A stretch of 64,000 bases of DNA from Siphonodentalium dalli (GCA_032622095.1 CP136066.1:192068816-192132815); one strand, 5' to 3'. Positions 1 through 13,735 are shown, counted from the stretch's first letter. Notes: generated by a model from the letters alone, not told the origin. Numbers and translations: made by a program.

Positions 1-69
1 CATCAGGATCAGTTGGACATTTTCCAACCTCAGGGGGTGTCATGTCGGAAATTTCCAACACTTGGAGAG

Positions 70-420
70 CTTGGTGCCAGTCTAGATGCTAGCATTGTGC
101 AGTTTTCAGATTTCTAGATTTCAAAATGTTCTCACATTGCGACCGATGAGTCCTAGTCCCTCTCCCGCGACCATTTAAAAACTGATAACCTATATATTTT
201 TAATTGACGCCTGAATTTGCCTGGAGTTATACCTCTAGATGCTAGGCTATGATTTTGCAGTTTTCAGGTTCCGATTTCAATTAAATTTTTCTCCCAGTGT
301 GACCGAGCTAATCAATTAAAAACAATCGAGGCTGAATTTGCCTGGAGTTTGACGTCTAGATGCAAGGATTTTGCAGAAGAAAAAAAATTATCACTGGGCC
401 GAACCATGGTCGGACCAGTG
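70..420. repeat. degenerate tandem repeat, three units of about 120-140 bp
   Basis: Three successive stretches share the order 'tgcctggagtt..., cctctagatgcta, ttttgcag, ttctcccagtgtgaccga'. The clearest shared phrases are 'tctagatgc' followed by 'ttttgcag' near 90, 235 and 355. The units have diverged and the short frame at 349-546 simply runs through the last unit, so no gene is called. Confidence 0.5.
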
Positions 421-1980
421 GCTTCCCTCTTCGATAGTCAAAGACTAATATTCACAAAACTGAATTACAATCAAGGCTGTGAGATGGCCATTCGGAAATT
501 TCAAGCCAGTTGGTGCTATTGGCATTTCACGAACATGTTAGTTTAGCCTGGTCCAAGGTCCAAAGTGGTGCAGTTGGAAATGCCATGGTAGAAACATCCA
601 AACGAAGACTCTCTAGCCGCATCCCCTGTACATAGCTCAGTTTAAGATAGCTCACATTCGAATAGTTTTGAATTAGTATAACGGATATTTTGTAGGAATT
701 TATATTGAAAGGTCATAAGTCCAGTGTCATCTGTTATTTCATAAGATGAATTATTGTCACTATGCATTGTTTATTGACTTCACCATACGTTCATTCCATT
801 TTGCTTAAGTTTGTATTTGGGTTTCTTTTAATTTTCTCAATGTTTTCATTATGTACTAGTTAGTCTCTTATTGCATACCACACATGCTTTCCATGGTTTT
901 GGGAATGCGTATATTAGTCCCCGGTAAGTTACGAAGGAAATGTTCACACTGTGCACATTATGTTTTCTGCAAAAATGTCCATAGCCCTTAAGCCTGAACC
1001 TTCATTCACTTAAGTCTAGATCATTGACAAAGTAAACATCCATTGCATTTTTTATTTAAAGGTTTTAATTGATCACATTTTTGTTTAGGTGAATTGGTTG
1101 CGACTGGATGTAACTATGGGTTGTGGTTCGTTCTTGAGCTATTTTAGACCAAGCTTGAAGGACATTTGTCCAAAAAGAATTAACTTGTAGTCCAACATCA
1201 TCTTGTCCTTCCTTGAGTAGATACCATATATTATTTTCCCCAAAAGGTTCAAATTGATCTTGGATGATTAGCCTGTGCTCACTAATGGGTCAAGTGTAAT
1301 TTTGTACATGACAATTTAACTGTTTTATCAAATGAAATTAGTTGGGGAATTTTCAAGCCCCAATTTCTGATTCATTAATAATGATGTTTCTTTTTATGTT
1401 AAATTTTTTCCAGACCAAGAACATTTTCTTATTTCTGTCTGAGATCTGTTGATAGAGATTGTAAAACTGTTAGCCAATATGTCGAAATAGGGAGTGCAAG
1501 TGTCTTAATAACTGTTGTTTTTTTCTGAATAAGACAGTGTTGTCAGAAAAATCAGTCGTTTGAAAGATTTTCTATTTTTGTCCGCTTATTTTTATAATTT
1601 TGAGCAATATACTCCTTGTATTTTTATCTTAATTAGCTTTTTGCATACATATCATTATCCCACATGTGTGATGGATATTTGGTGTGTTTCAAACTCATAA
1701 TTCAATGAATTAATAAAAAACTAAGGTACGGGTTATCCTCATCCCAGAAGATAACTTCCTCGATTTCAGTTTTAGATAAAATTTTAGAACAATATAAATC
1801 TTTGTAGAACTTATGCTGTTCCTAAACAATATCCTGGAAATTGCAGGTTTCTGATCCGTCGTTTCTTATTAACTTTGGTATAATTTTCTCAGTGTAACTT
1901 TTTTCTCCAAATTACAAAAATATTTAGTTACTTTCTCTCCCTCAATTTCCCATCTTGCTTTTATGCGTGTAATTATACCT
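421..1980. other. AT-rich non-coding stretch, nothing recognised
   Basis: No coding run, RNA gene or structured repeat could be supported here on either strand. Base composition is AT-rich and both strands are rich in stops. Confidence 0.5.
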
Positions 1981-1984
1981 TGAA

Positions 1985-2335
1985 CCCAGACGATCCGTAT
2001 GAAGTTTGATGACGACCGGTTAATGGATGTGGCCTGCAGGGTGTGCCAAATGATTTAGTCATGCGAAGAGTAAAATCCAAGATGGCTGCTGGCGGCCATG
2101 CTTTTCATCGAAATGCGCTAAAATTATATAGCTCACATCTATAGGTGATTCTAAACATGCTTCTAAATTTACAAATCTGAAATCCAAAATGGCTGCTGGT
2201 GGCCATGTTTTTTTTAACGAGTTTCGAAAAAATCGATGACTCACATCCAGTGGTCACCCCGAAGATTTATATGAAGTTTGATGATGATCGGACGCACGGA
2301 CGACGGCAATAGCTCAAACTTTACAAAGTAAAGTA
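1985..2335. repeat. dispersed repeat with internal doubling (matches 22.9-23.6 kb)
   Basis: Two internal copies of 'aaatccaagatggctgctgg' are followed by 'ggccatg', and the segment ends with 'gaagtttgatgatgatcgg' and 'cggacgacggcaatagctc'. The same phrases in the same order return at 22940-23600, and a short relic of the tail is at 52125-52185. This is an old interspersed repeat, probably the 3' part of a retroposon. I cannot name the family. Confidence 0.6.
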
Positions 2336-2339
2336 GAGC

Positions 2340-5300
2340 TAATAAGGACACAGAGGCTCGTAAGCATATAGAGAACTAATTGAATAATTGTACCTCCCCC
2401 GAAGAGTTTATTTGGGTATAGTGTATCAACAACAAAACGTTGTCATATGTCAGACGTTATGCCACAAGTTGATCAGAGAGGGTCTGTATGTGCTCATTAT
2501 TAATTTGTTTCCTCCCCTACTATTATGACCCTAATTAATTCAACTATTCGTTATTGGGTTCTAAAAATATAAAATGGAATGGTCAATTTGTCCTTTGTTT
2601 GGATACTCTGTGATCTGAACATCAGGCTGAGATAACATTTATAGATTATTCACCGGGACCCATTCATTTATTTATGAGGATCTCAGATGATGAGTCAAAT
2701 TTACACTCAGAATATCTGCACGCACGAATTAACGAGATTCAAGTAACAGCTAACAAAGGGCTAAGTTGATCAATATGGTATTTGAAAGCACAATATATGA
2801 GTTCATAACCACATAGCTCGTCAAATACAAAATTAAATATTGATTTACTTTTTTGTAGAGTTACACCTCTTTGGGACAACTGTAGAACTTGTCAGAATAT
2901 TTATCAAGCGAATCGATTTGAAGCGATCAGCATTTCTTTTGATAGAAATCAAATCAATGAATATTATAAATGGTCGCCATTCATGGTAAATGAACTAGGT
3001 TTGGTTCCAAACGTATCGATTTTAAATGGTTTAGTTTGATACTCTTGTTAATATGAATAGAAATCAGGCGTAAAAAGTACTCATAGATTGATCCAATTCA
3101 TGCATTTGTGGGAAAACACAGACAATAAGGTTAACCCACCATCTGATCGCCCCCACAAAGAAATCAATGGGAAACAAGTCGCTACTAGTTATCAAAGGGA
3201 TAAATTCATGAATATGGTCTTTGAAAGACCAATATCTGAATTCACCTCCATCTGACATGAGTCACATGACACATATTTATATTAAGTGTACTCATTCACA
3301 TCGAATAGGTATTCAAGACAGTTCTTTTTCTAAGCTAAAGTTAATAGCGAGTTTGCGATACCCGTCCGACGGGAACGGGTACGGGTAAATTGGTGAACTT
3401 CGTCACGGTCACTTGCGTACTTTAAATGCAGCACAAACAGCGATAACGATTTGGAACGGGTGGACGTGTCCCGTTGACCGGTAATCTTCACTAAGGTTTT
3501 CTCACCCATAAATACACAAATTCTATGAAATAGCAGTCATGCTATGTACTAACCTATTTATTGCAAGATACCATTCGGAAATCTCACTGATAAAGTTGTC
3601 ATTCAAGTGACGCTTTATGTTCAAACTCTCGAGACGGCTTCTAGCACTGAGCTAATTACAGAAAGCCAATCGTTTCACAAACTGCGTTCTTTCCAATAAT
3701 AACATATTATGGTTAAGAGAGTGAGTAGGTTGTGCTAGAAGCAGTCTCGACCATTACATATATAGTCATTAGCATATTGTGGAATTAAAACATGACCATG
3801 ACGTCACGCCTTTTTTCACCCCATCCTGTTACTACAATATACATGTTAGGATAATGGATCGTACATAATTTTACAAACGGACGTTCAACATCGAGCTTAA
3901 ACGACGGTTATTTCACTGTGAACGATTTATTTTATGATTTGCATGTACATTTGATGAAAATGAACCATCATGATGAGTCCATTCCTCCATAAATCTCATA
4001 CACAATGAGTTTCAAGTATATTGTCGCTCTGATTGACAAATGGTAGTATAGCAGAACGAATATACACATGGATCCTGTTAACTCGCGGTGGGATGTCTAA
4101 CTTCTAATTCAAGTATTAAATTTTCACACTGCTAAAAGTTCTCGAATCTTAGCACACCAATCAATCAACCAATCATTCAATTTATAACTCTCCGCCAAAT
4201 TCGAAATACGACGCGCTAAATAATTTAATACAATTGCCGAAATGCATAAGAGCAAAAACGTCGTGTTCAGTTAACGGTTTGAAAAAAGCAATAGGGTACT
4301 ACTGTCAGACCATTATATTGACAATGTGTTAAGAAGCCACACCAATGGACTGTTGGGAATGGCCGACCACGTGGTACAACTCAGGTGCGTTTATCCATTA
4401 TGATCAGAGGTGACTGTTCTGACCAGGCCATATTTTAAGCTGGCTAATAAATTCAGACTGTATTATTTCAACAAATAGAACGATCTCGGCCTGCGGCATC
4501 GATGGACCCATTCGCTGAAATAATGAAGTTATTCCAGACATAATCTCATACTTATATTACACTTTGGATACTACCGTTTATTTACTTTATTGTATTTGGG
4601 TGGTGACTGATTTCTCATTTTAATAGATTTTACCCTTTTCATGGACATGGTGCATTTGAACCTTAAGAATGATTAACATTGTAGCGGGATACTATATGTT
4701 AATAGACACGAAGTGTCGATATATAGAACTTATACTATGTGCAAAATCTTACCATAGTCTGAGCGAGTTACATCTGTTTCCCGAGTTTCACACAGAAGTG
4801 AAGAAAACGCTCTTTATGCAGACCATAGAATGAACAGAATATCATTTAACGATCTTTGTCGTTTCCGAATTTAACTTGTCAACCCACCTCTGTGTTTAGA
4901 TCCAGACAATATTCCAATTATTGGAATAAATGTGCTCATATTATACCCCGACCCGTCGATATGTTGTAAAATTCCAACCCAACATTTAATATGACTAAAT
5001 ATTCGTTGACTAATATTAGGGGCAAACTAGGTCTTATGTTTGACTGAAACTACATGTACGCCTAGAACTTTATTGGACCCTCGGTCTTTTAAACAATACA
5101 CTTTACACCGAATATTGGTTGGAAAATTTAATTGTATATTAGATTTATCATAGCCTATTTTCTCAGTCTGACATTTTAAATTTTGTTTGTCATCAATCGA
5201 TCGGTCAATGAAATAATTTGTGAAATCAAATTAAAAATGTTACCACAATGAGTGAAAGAAAAGCCCCAACCCATTTCATGCACTGTCGCCTCGTACATGA

Positions 5301-5440
5301 TGAATGCAACTAATGATCCAGAGGTCAATTGTCCCCATAACGGTAAGTATGTCGGCCAATGAAGCACATGCGAATAACACTTTCTCAAGAGCATATATGA
5401 ATTTGTTTGCAGTTGGCTCACCATACATTACCAGTCGATG
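2340..5440. other. mostly non-coding; small inverted pair and repeat fragments
   Basis: No gene is supported. Features seen are a 19-bp inverted pair at 3629-3647 and 3732-3750, a 3170-3350 segment resembling 5870-6070, and one minus-strand copy of the AAAGAGCGTT motif at 4807 with a one-mismatch partner at 4849. Short open frames at 3064-3258 and 5176-5424 (minus) have no recognisable domain and I treat them as chance. Confidence 0.45.
3629..3750. repeat. small inverted repeat, MITE-like
   Basis: A 19-bp arm beginning TCGAGACGGCTTCTAGCAC is repeated in reverse complement, with one mismatch, 85 bp downstream. The enclosed 122 bp could be a miniature element remnant. No convincing target-site duplication was found, so the class is open. 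Confidence 0.4.
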
Positions 5441-6213
5441 TGCTGAATTCTACCCGTGAAACAGTTTGGGATTACAAACTCGATAATAACAAATAATGAG
5501 GCATGACTTCAAATTTGACAACACTAGTTAATAACTAAACCAACAGTCGTCGCCAAGCAGACTATATATTAAAGTCTACATTCTCAAGAATTAGCATATT
5601 TAATATTGTAGTATAATTTGGTTCATTACCGCCGTTATTTAACCATGTATGGTTAATTGATTTGAAATGGTTCTAAACATATTTAAATGGCATATTTGCC
5701 ATTTGTAGGGGGCGCTGACAAGATGAACATACACCAGACGTAGAAATTAATCATAGATTTCGCCAAATATTTGTTTGGTGATAATTCTTCGACAAAAATG
5801 GATGGCGGACATACCATCCAACCACTCCCACCAATGAATTAATGGAATCTAGTAAGCACCAGCTATCAAACGATTTTGTTTATCCATACGGTCTTTGAAA
5901 GACCAATATCGGAATTCAATTCCATCTGAAATATATATATTTATAAGTACGCATTCACATCTAATCGTGTTATTCTTCTTTGTTTGAAACTTGCAACTGT
6001 CAAGTGGTTTATAAAAGTATTTCTTTCAAATGAATTCAAAATTCAAGATAGTTCCTTTACTAAGCTAAGGTTAACCCTTTACCCAACAAACCGGCCAAAT
6101 AAAGCTTCAACAGCCTAAAATATCTTCGGTCTGTCTCAATAGAACCATACAAATATGGATATCATTGGAACCGGCTCCTTGACCACATTGTGATAGTTAC
6201 AGTTATACCCTGT

Positions 6214-6282
6214 GCCAATGCATTCTCTTATATATGCGAGTCGACCATAGGTCGCCTCGCATATATAAGAGAATGCATTGGC
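6214..6282. repeat. palindrome P1 of MITE-A copy 1
   Basis: The two 27-bp arms, running from gccaatgcattc to gcgag, are exact reverse complements (6214-6240 and 6256-6282). The 15-bp centre is itself partly paired (cgacc/ggtcg around ata). It can fold into an almost complete 69-nt hairpin. Confidence 0.9.
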
Positions 6283-6360
6283 CTAAAAAAATCTTTTTTT
6301 AACACTTTTTACCATTTTTTCTTACAATCTTTAACAATTTTATAATTTTTAATGTGTTAA

Positions 6361-6429
6361 GCCAATGCATTCTCTTATATATGCGAGGCGACCTATGGTC
6401 GACTCGCATATATAAGAGAATGCATTGGC
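6361..6429. repeat. palindrome P2 of MITE-A copy 1
   Basis: Same 69-bp palindrome as P1 but in reverse complement, including the asymmetric centre. P1 and P2 therefore also pair with each other, giving a larger inverted repeat with about 78 bp of AT-rich spacer. Confidence 0.9.
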
Positions 6430-6699
6430 ACAGGGGCCTTCTGTTGGGTAAAGGGCTAATAACAAATAATGAGTCATGACTTCCAGTTTAACAGCACTCG
6501 TTATTTGATTAAACCAATAGTCGGTACCGAGCAGACGATAACAATTTAAGAATTAGTATATTTAATATTGAAGTATAATTTGGGTCACTACCACCGTTAT
6601 TCAACCATTCATGGTAAATTAATTTGATTTTATTCTAAACATATACAAGTTTATTTTAATTGGTCTCTTTGCCATTTGAAGAGATGCTCTGATAATATG

Positions 6700-7435
6700 A
6701 AAGACTGTTTATTATTCGATACCAGTCATCGTATAAATATAACTATCTGTCCAAAATGCACGGGCGGTAGCAATTATGGGACGCGAAAAATGTCTTATGT
6801 CGCAATTCACCCCAGTTCCAATAGTAATGAACACTTCAGCAGTTTTCCTCCAGAACAGTGACATGCTGTTAGTTGCAGGAACTGGTTAATTCGTGCATTA
6901 TGAATAAAGGCTAATGGTATCACACAAAGAAATGATATTGAAGAAATTACTAACAGTGTCAAAGCCCTTCATTTTTCTCTTGTTTTTTAATTATTGATCA
7001 GAAAATACGGAATTTGGCTCATTTTGAGAAATTGAGGCTCCGATATCAGGTAAACTCCCATTTTGAAGGCACACAACCAGTGACTCTGGGAACGGTTTTC
7101 AGTTCTGGAATCAGGAAATTGAGGACGAGAAATGATATTGGTAGGAAGAGTGAATTTTTATTTTTAATATATATCCTTGAAAATAAATGAATTGATAATA
7201 TGACAAAAATTTACAAACTTTATTTCAAGAAATTGACCAATTTCTTTTTCCTAATTTTTAACAAGTTGTTTATGGAGGGTTTATGTACCTATTTCAGCAA
7301 AACAATTATGTTGCAATTAGTTCTGGGTATATAACAATAAATTCACTAGACTATGAGCGCTTCAATGTTTTCAGAAATTACAACTCACTTTTTCAGGGAT
7401 CAAAATAAAAAAATGTCATTAGCAATCTTCAGATG
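6700..7435. other. AT-rich non-coding stretch
   Basis: No supported gene. The frame at 6676-6861 starts at the edge of the duplicated segment and has no recognisable domain. The final bases lead into the first transposase-like copy. Confidence 0.45.
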
Positions 7436-7439
7436 GGGT

Positions 7440-9210
7440 GTTTCAAGAATCAGAAATAATCAATGTACGCTTGTTTCATCTGTTTGGAAGTTTTTACATC
7501 TCTAGACGACCTACGGAGAGATGTACACACACACCAGTGCTCTGGTCAAGTGTCATACCCCTTGAAGTGTTGCAAAAGCACTCCATCCAAAATATCAAAT
7601 TTGATCAGGCATATAAAGACCCAACATGAACAACCACATGTATTAGACACTACAATGGAGGTGACAGCAACCAATGAATTATCAACTAAAACAAGTGAAC
7701 ATCAACTTCCTTCTGCTGATTCGAATATGTCTTTCTCTCTCAACAACATGAAAGATCCACTAACATTCCTTGACACCGAGTATAAGCAAAGCATGTGTCA
7801 CTTGGTTCAAGGTATGCAAATAAAATGGATAGAGAAACTAGCAAACTCAAACACTTCATAGTTAAAGACTAAGTCTGTCATTGAAACGTTAAAGATATTG
7901 TGTGTATAGTTCTCCCAATTATTATTTTAAAAAACCATTTGACAAATGGTGTTTATTAAGATTGTTTAGGCCGAGAGACATACCACAATAAGAATTACAC
8001 AAACTAAATCCTTTTACGGATATCTTATGATATGGGTACCACAAACCCACTCAGGGTAAAACAAACAATCCACAAAATTATAGTGTTTTTTCACAATAAA
8101 AACATTGAATCAAACTTAAATACTTGTGAAAAACATTGAATCAAAATTAAATACAAATCTGTCCAATATTCATCGCCTTGCTCTTGTTCATGCCCTTGAT
8201 TTATGGGTCTATGGATGTGCTCCTGTTTTGTCACATGTCATGCGAGATATTAAACTCCTTGAAAATCAAGGTATTTTAATACATGTGGTTCATTGAACCT
8301 GTGATAACCTTGCTTTGAATTATATATACAACATTATTGCATGCTTCTCAATCGGCTATTTGTGTCTTATGCTACACTACAATAGAGAAAATTGAGAGAT
8401 GTTTTACTGAAAGTGAAATCATCATGCGGTAAGTAACCGAATATGAAAAAGACCTGAAACAGTTGTCAAGATAATAAAACACCAGGAGTGAAAACCTCAA
8501 TGAAAGGTGAATGTGCCCTGAACCAATCAAAATATTTCTACTTATGAAAAACAATGCGAATGATCCGATGCATACACTATTGGAAGGTGAAGTATCACTG
8601 GAAATAGGGGTGGTACTATATAATATCATTAATGTGAATCGTTATTTCACATTAGAAATTTTGAACCAAATGTTATATAAGTCTTTGAAAGAACAATAGC
8701 TGACAGGAACAATCGTCCATGTGAGATAACTAGTGACAGAAGATTTACCAATTACTGAACAAACAGCAACAAAATGTGGGCTCTGTTTAGGCTCATACAT
8801 GTAATGGTTAGAAGTTATGTGCCAGAAGACGATAAGACCTGGCAATTGCTAATCCAGCTGGGTCAAAGTGTTGATATTTGTATGGCCCCACGATTAACAG
8901 TGGGATTATCATAATTTCTGAAAACTCATAGCAGATCATCTAGCCATGTTCAATGCACTATTCCCCACAAGAAGAATAACCCTAAAACACCACTTCATGG
9001 TCCATTTCCCAAATATCATCAGAAAATCAGGGCCGCTTCATGAGATGAGCTGCATGCAATACGAATTGAAAAACACATTTTTCAAACGATCCGCTCACAT
9101 TGTATGAAATTTTACTGATATATGCCGCATTCTAGTTTTTAGACACCAATATTACGTTACTATTCCGAGATGCTTACGAGGTATTGGCATTGGCGAAACA
9201 TGATATGGGG
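7440..9210 (+). pseudogene. transposase-like gene family, decayed copy A
   Basis: This is a broken copy of a multi-copy animal gene whose proteins I associate with DNA-transposon-derived families; I do not have a firm family name. The frame 7463-7861 holds an N-terminal zinc-finger-like part (CFICLEVF, then HTH, then a second Cys pair and HIKTQH). Downstream, in shifting frames, come the part around 7990-8280 that in copy C reads as a core with NPLSGKQ and DIKILENQGI, and then NANDPMHTLLEGEVSLEIG (about 8550-8615). Later, near 8770-9110, the WALFRLI and 'LPHKK...KTPLHGPFPK' type region appears. Multiple stops and frameshifts show it is dead. The same blocks recur in copies B and C. Confidence 0.65.
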
Positions 9211-10150
9211 TATACGGTTGGTCCAGAAATGCAAAAAAATGGTTTTAGTTGGTAGGAAACTAGTCCAACATTAATGGTGAATAAAACATACAGACAAAAA
9301 ATCATTCATGTTCAAAACACGATGATAATAGTGCAGGGTAAAGTCCATTTTTTTAAAACTCGTACTGGCCTATAATTGTTATCGCAAACTGCAAAATTAA
9401 TTCAATCCATTATTATGGAGACTTTTAAATATGATAAAGAAATTAGCTAAACAAATCAATTGTGCAGCTAGCTCGTGACCAACTCAATACATATACTGAA
9501 CAATAGATACATAAGTATACACAGCTTAGAGCATCTGTGAGTTGAACATGCTGTCATACTGACCTTAATCAGCAGGGAGACGATGCAAACTGTACTCTGA
9601 AATAAGTCGTGGGACGAAGGGTAGAATCATGACACAAGACACTCTGAAAAAAACATATCCAAAAACAAAATTATTTCGTAGACTCAGGTCATAAAAAACA
9701 TAATGCGGCCTGAAACCTTAGTTCTCGGATCATATTGCGGGTTATTAGCTATCTGACTGCTGCCTGGAATTTAAAACAGTAAATGTGCTGCATGTTCGTA
9801 AATGTGCTGCATTTCCATGGCAGACTGTATAGGATCATCGTTACAATAGGGTGTATTCAAATCAAACACATATTATATAAATAAATAGTATGTCTGCATC
9901 AGTTGTCCTAATACAAACTAATTTGACCTCATGAAGCGACTGTCGTCTAGTAAACGTACCAGTAAATCACTCGCACTAATAAAATAATAAACTACTTACA
10001 AATATAAGATCAGTCAAATCTTCTATTTTTGTCAATATTTGACCCAGTTTGTTTGCCTTTAGTTTATTGGATCTTTATAACATACTTTCCTATATAAATT
10101 TAAATATAAAGAATATTCTATTAAATCTGCCCCAATTTTACAAGTATAGA
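9211..10150. other. non-coding stretch between transposase-like copies
   Basis: No gene or clear repeat beyond a short direct repeat of 'aaatgtgctgcat' near 9781-9812. It separates copy A from the tandem-like units that begin near 10150. Confidence 0.45.
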
Positions 10151-12000
10151 TTTTCATTGTTTATATGAATACGCTTACATTATTAGACCATAATGGCTGA
10201 GGATTTAATTTTGCCATTGGAAAGCCAAGTGGGATAGGAGGAAGTAGCTACTAGTACCAGAGGTTTGTTGAACGAAGATTTAAAACATTTATATAATGAA
10301 TGTTATAGACTTCAAACACTTTTTTTCAGCCTGCCCATTTTTACCGTAACATAATCGCTGCATTTTCAAATTGTTACTTCCTATTAAAAGAATTGAACAG
10401 CTTTTAAAGTTAAGGTAACACAAATATGTATAGTCTCATTTTGGACTCATTCACATTAGCTTCTTTGTTATATTCTGGTTAATCGATTTACCAAAACTAA
10501 TCACCACATAAATTACTCAAATCCTCACAATTTGGTTGTTGCATGGAAATAACTTGTCGAATTTCTTTTTTATAACATGAAGCAGCAAGTGAAATCGGTT
10601 GGGATAATACTGATTCACTTGAAGCCCTGTTCATATATCGTTCTATATCAGTTTATGCATTGTTGATCAGCTCACATAAACTCCCAACTAACCATATTAC
10701 AATTGCGAAAAACTAACCATATTACAATTGTGAAATTAAACCGGTGTATTCCTTAGAAAGCACTACATCTGTTCTGATCTCCACAAAGTTGTCATCTGAA
10801 AGAAGTTATTTAATGTGAAAAATATATTTAATGTGAAAAATATATTCAATCACAATGTTTACATAATTGCACAATGCAAACTTATCTGGTAAACGTACCA
10901 GTAAGCATGAGTTTACATGGCCGCTGACTGAAAGCATTTGTCATGAACTTCACGCTCTGTATCCAGCTTCCGGTATATTTGTGATACCATAAATCCGGTG
11001 TAATAAGATTTGTTTATATATCGACACGTGTTTATAACTTATCAAACGAAGCTCAATTTAATAAGTTCAAAAACATTTATATTGCGGATGTAATTCAGCT
11101 ATATGGATGATTGGTGTTTTTGTGTAAACTAGTGTTGAGACGATTAGTTGACTAATCGACGTCGACTCGATTATTAAATAAGTCGATGCTGAAATCCCGA
11201 TTTCTTAAAAACATGTTTTGATGTTTACCTTCTCTACTCTTTATTCAAATAGATTAGATTAAATAGATTCACCGATCCTATTATTTTTATTTTGACTGGA
11301 TTTCTTGTGACAAATACCATTAATTATGTTCACATTAACGACATAATAGTGAAGTTAATCAGCCAGAATCTTCAAAACAACAGTTTTCAAAATATCGTTT
11401 GCAAAGATATTCCATTGTCAATCATTCGGGTTTCGACTGATCGAAACGTAGTCTGAAAACCCTAATCATTTCAACACTAGTGTAAACATGGGAAGTGAAA
11501 TTAAGTGCATGCTAATCATACTAAACTAGCGTTAATCAAACACAGCTTACTTATATAAGCAAAACTTTTGTCTTTAAAAAAAAATGTCGACATTCCAAAA
11601 AAAAAAATGTCGACATTCCAGGTAAGAAATGGCTCTTCTATATTGGAAGTAGGACAGCAGCTTTTGTGGTATCCAATTATTTCCCATTGTTTAATTTATA
11701 AATTTGATTGAGTATATTTTTGTGACATATTTGTTATTACCTAGATAGACAAGTTTATGCAATCGCAGTGAATGAGGGTGCACATGTGGATTGGGATTAA
11801 TTAAATATTCAGCATGGGACAATAAAGAGCGTAATTTGTTGATTTATTCAGGATATGGTAAACATAAAGAGCGTTATGTGTGCTCTATTGAACACATTTG
11901 GAACATTCTTTGGAACATTCTTGAAAGCAACTGGTCAACGCTTCTTATTCAACAAAAAAGTTAGGAGTTAAAAGCAGCGTTGTTGTACTTATTACGCGTT
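10150..12000 (+). repeat. 5' non-coding half of repeat unit B (upstream of copy B)
   Basis: This segment recurs at 13743-15060 and 17865-19575. It contains a possible short coding exon starting ATG at 10193 (MAEDLILPLES...) and ending at a GT at 10263, and a 15-nt mini-exon ATGTCGACATTCCAG ending at 11621 and followed by the strong donor gtaagaaatg. The mini-exon block is doubled here ('atgtcgacattcca' at about 11584 and 11607). Farther on is a paired AAAGAGCGTT module at 11824 and 11866. I infer that this is the 5' region and first introns of the same mobile gene. Confidence 0.6.
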
Positions 12001-12009
12001 ATTATACGA

Positions 12010-13735
12010 CCATGAATAGTATTAGTAATCCTTCTGGTCCAAACACTTCTGAAACAAGTGAACATCTGGTTGAGCCTTCAAATGACGAATTATCTGTACA
12101 TGATGGCTTGGACCATGTGAGAAATAAGGGAATCATCATCGTTACACAACTTAAAGCTAACAGTGGTGTCCCATATAATGTAATTCCGCAAGTGATATAT
12201 TCCTGCAACAACGCAATAAATGCCACAGATGATCAGGCAATAAAAGTAGTTGAAAGAACAATTCCTTCTGCTGATTCGAATATGTCTTGCTCTCTCAAAA
12301 CCATGAAATAATATCCACTAACATTCCTGGACACCGAGTATAAGCAAACCAGGTTTCTGAAGGAAAATTTGGACTTTATTAAACCAAAGCAGGTGTCACG
12401 TGGTTCAAGGAATGAATATACAATGGATAGAGAAACTAGCAAACTCAAACACTTCTTAGTTAAACTCACTCTGGTATGTCCCTGTCCTTGAAACTTTAAA
12501 GAGTTCTCCCAATTATTATTTGAAAAAAACATTCACAAATGGTGTTGATGGAAGATTTTTTAGACGGAGAGACATACCAGAATAAGAATTACACAAACAA
12601 AATCCTCTTACAGATATGTTATGATGATATGGGTATCACAAACCCACCGAGGTAAAAACAAACAATCCACAAAATTGAAGTGTTTTTTTCACAATAGAAA
12701 CATTGAATAAATATTAAATACAAATCTGTCCAATATTCATCTCCTGGCTCTTGTTCATGTTCTTGATTTCAAGGTCTATATATTTGCTCCTGTTTTGTCA
12801 CACGTCATGCGATATATTAAACTCCTTTAAAATCAAGGTATTTTAATACATGTGGTTCTTTGAACCTAAATAACACAATGTGACAAGTGATAACCTTGCT
12901 TTGAATTATATATACATCATTATTGCATGCTTCTCAATCAGCTATTTGTGTCTTATGCTACGCTACAATAGAGCAATTTCATAGATGTTTTACCGAAAGT
13001 GGATTTATCATGCGGTCAGTAACCGAATATGAAAAGACCTAAAACAGTTGACAAGATAAAAAAAAAAAACCCTCGCAGTGAAAGCCTCACTGGAAGGTGA
13101 ATGTGCCCTGAACGAATTAAAATATTTCTACATTATGGAAAACAATGCGAATGATCTTATGCATACACTATTGGAAGGTAACGTATCACTGGGAATAGGG
13201 GTGGTACTATATAATCTCATTGGTGTGCATCGTTATTTCACTTTAGAAATTTTATAGAAGTCTTTGAAAGAACAGGAACAATCGTCCATGTGAGATAACC
13301 AGTGACAGAAGATTTAACAATTACTGGACAAACAGCAACAAAATGTGGGCCCTGTTTAGGCTCATCCGTGTAATGGTTAGAAGTTATGAGCCAGAAGACG
13401 ATAAGGCCTGGCAATTGCTACTCCAGCTGGGTCAAATTGTTGATATTTGTATGGCCCCACGATTAACAATGGGCTTTACAGAATTTCTGAAAACTCATAG
13501 CAGATCATCTAGCCATGTTCAATGCACTATTTCCCACAAGACCACTAACCCCAAAACACCACTTCGTGGTCCATTTTCCAAATATCAGAAAATCAGGGCC
13601 GCTTAATGGGACGAGCTGCATGAAATTCGAATTGAAAACACATTTTTCAAACGATCCGCCCACATTGTATGAAATGTTACTCATATATGCCGCATTCTAT
13701 TTTTTAGACACCAATATTACGCTCTGAATGGACTC
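12010..13735 (+). pseudogene. transposase-like gene family, decayed copy B
   Basis: Homologous to copies A and C. It opens with MNSISNPSGPNTSETSEHLVEPSNDE-type sequence at 12012, a low-complexity polar region. The motif NANDLMHTLLEGNVSLGIG follows near 13145-13200, then WALFRLIRVMVRSYEPEDDKAWQLLLQLGQIVDICMAP split over 13343-13460, and LFPTRPLTPKHHFVVHFPN (about 13520-13575) in a shifted frame. The order matches the conserved C-terminal half of the family, in which a 'PKxHFxxHxPxxIxxxGPL' block follows a 'WxLLLxLxxIVDI' block. Frameshifts at about 13515 and 13600 and many internal stops make it non-functional. Confidence 0.7.

Larger units (their letters stand above)
6075..6455. mobile_element. 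MITE-A copy 1: TTAA-flanked element with two palindromes
   Basis: The element starts TTAA|CCCTTTACCCAACA and ends TGTTGGGTAAAGGG|CTAA, so the termini are inverted repeats. The left flank is TTAA (6071-6074) and the right flank CTAA (6456-6459), a probable mutated TTAA. A TTAA target and CCC...GGG ends are characteristic of piggyBac-group elements (established knowledge); assignment to that group is inference because no transposase is present. Inside are two 69-bp palindromes (6214-6282 and 6361-6429), each the reverse complement of the other. The 381-bp length and lack of coding fit a non-autonomous miniature element. A second full copy is at 43034-43476. Confidence 0.8.
5480..6700. repeat. 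local duplication of about 220 bp on both sides of MITE-A
   Basis: The stretch 5483-5690 ('aataacaaataatgag', then 'ccaacagtcg', 'gtataatttgg', 'gccgttat') is repeated at 6459-6650 with substitutions. The segment just before MITE-A (about 5870-6070, with 'ggtctttgaaagaccaata') resembles about 3215-3350. This locus consists of locally duplicated non-coding sequence into which MITE-A was inserted. Confidence 0.55.

Noticed and set aside
6200-6430. Regularly spaced palindromes as a CRISPR array
   Set aside because: Only two units, inverted to each other, within a TTAA-flanked miniature element in a eukaryotic genome.
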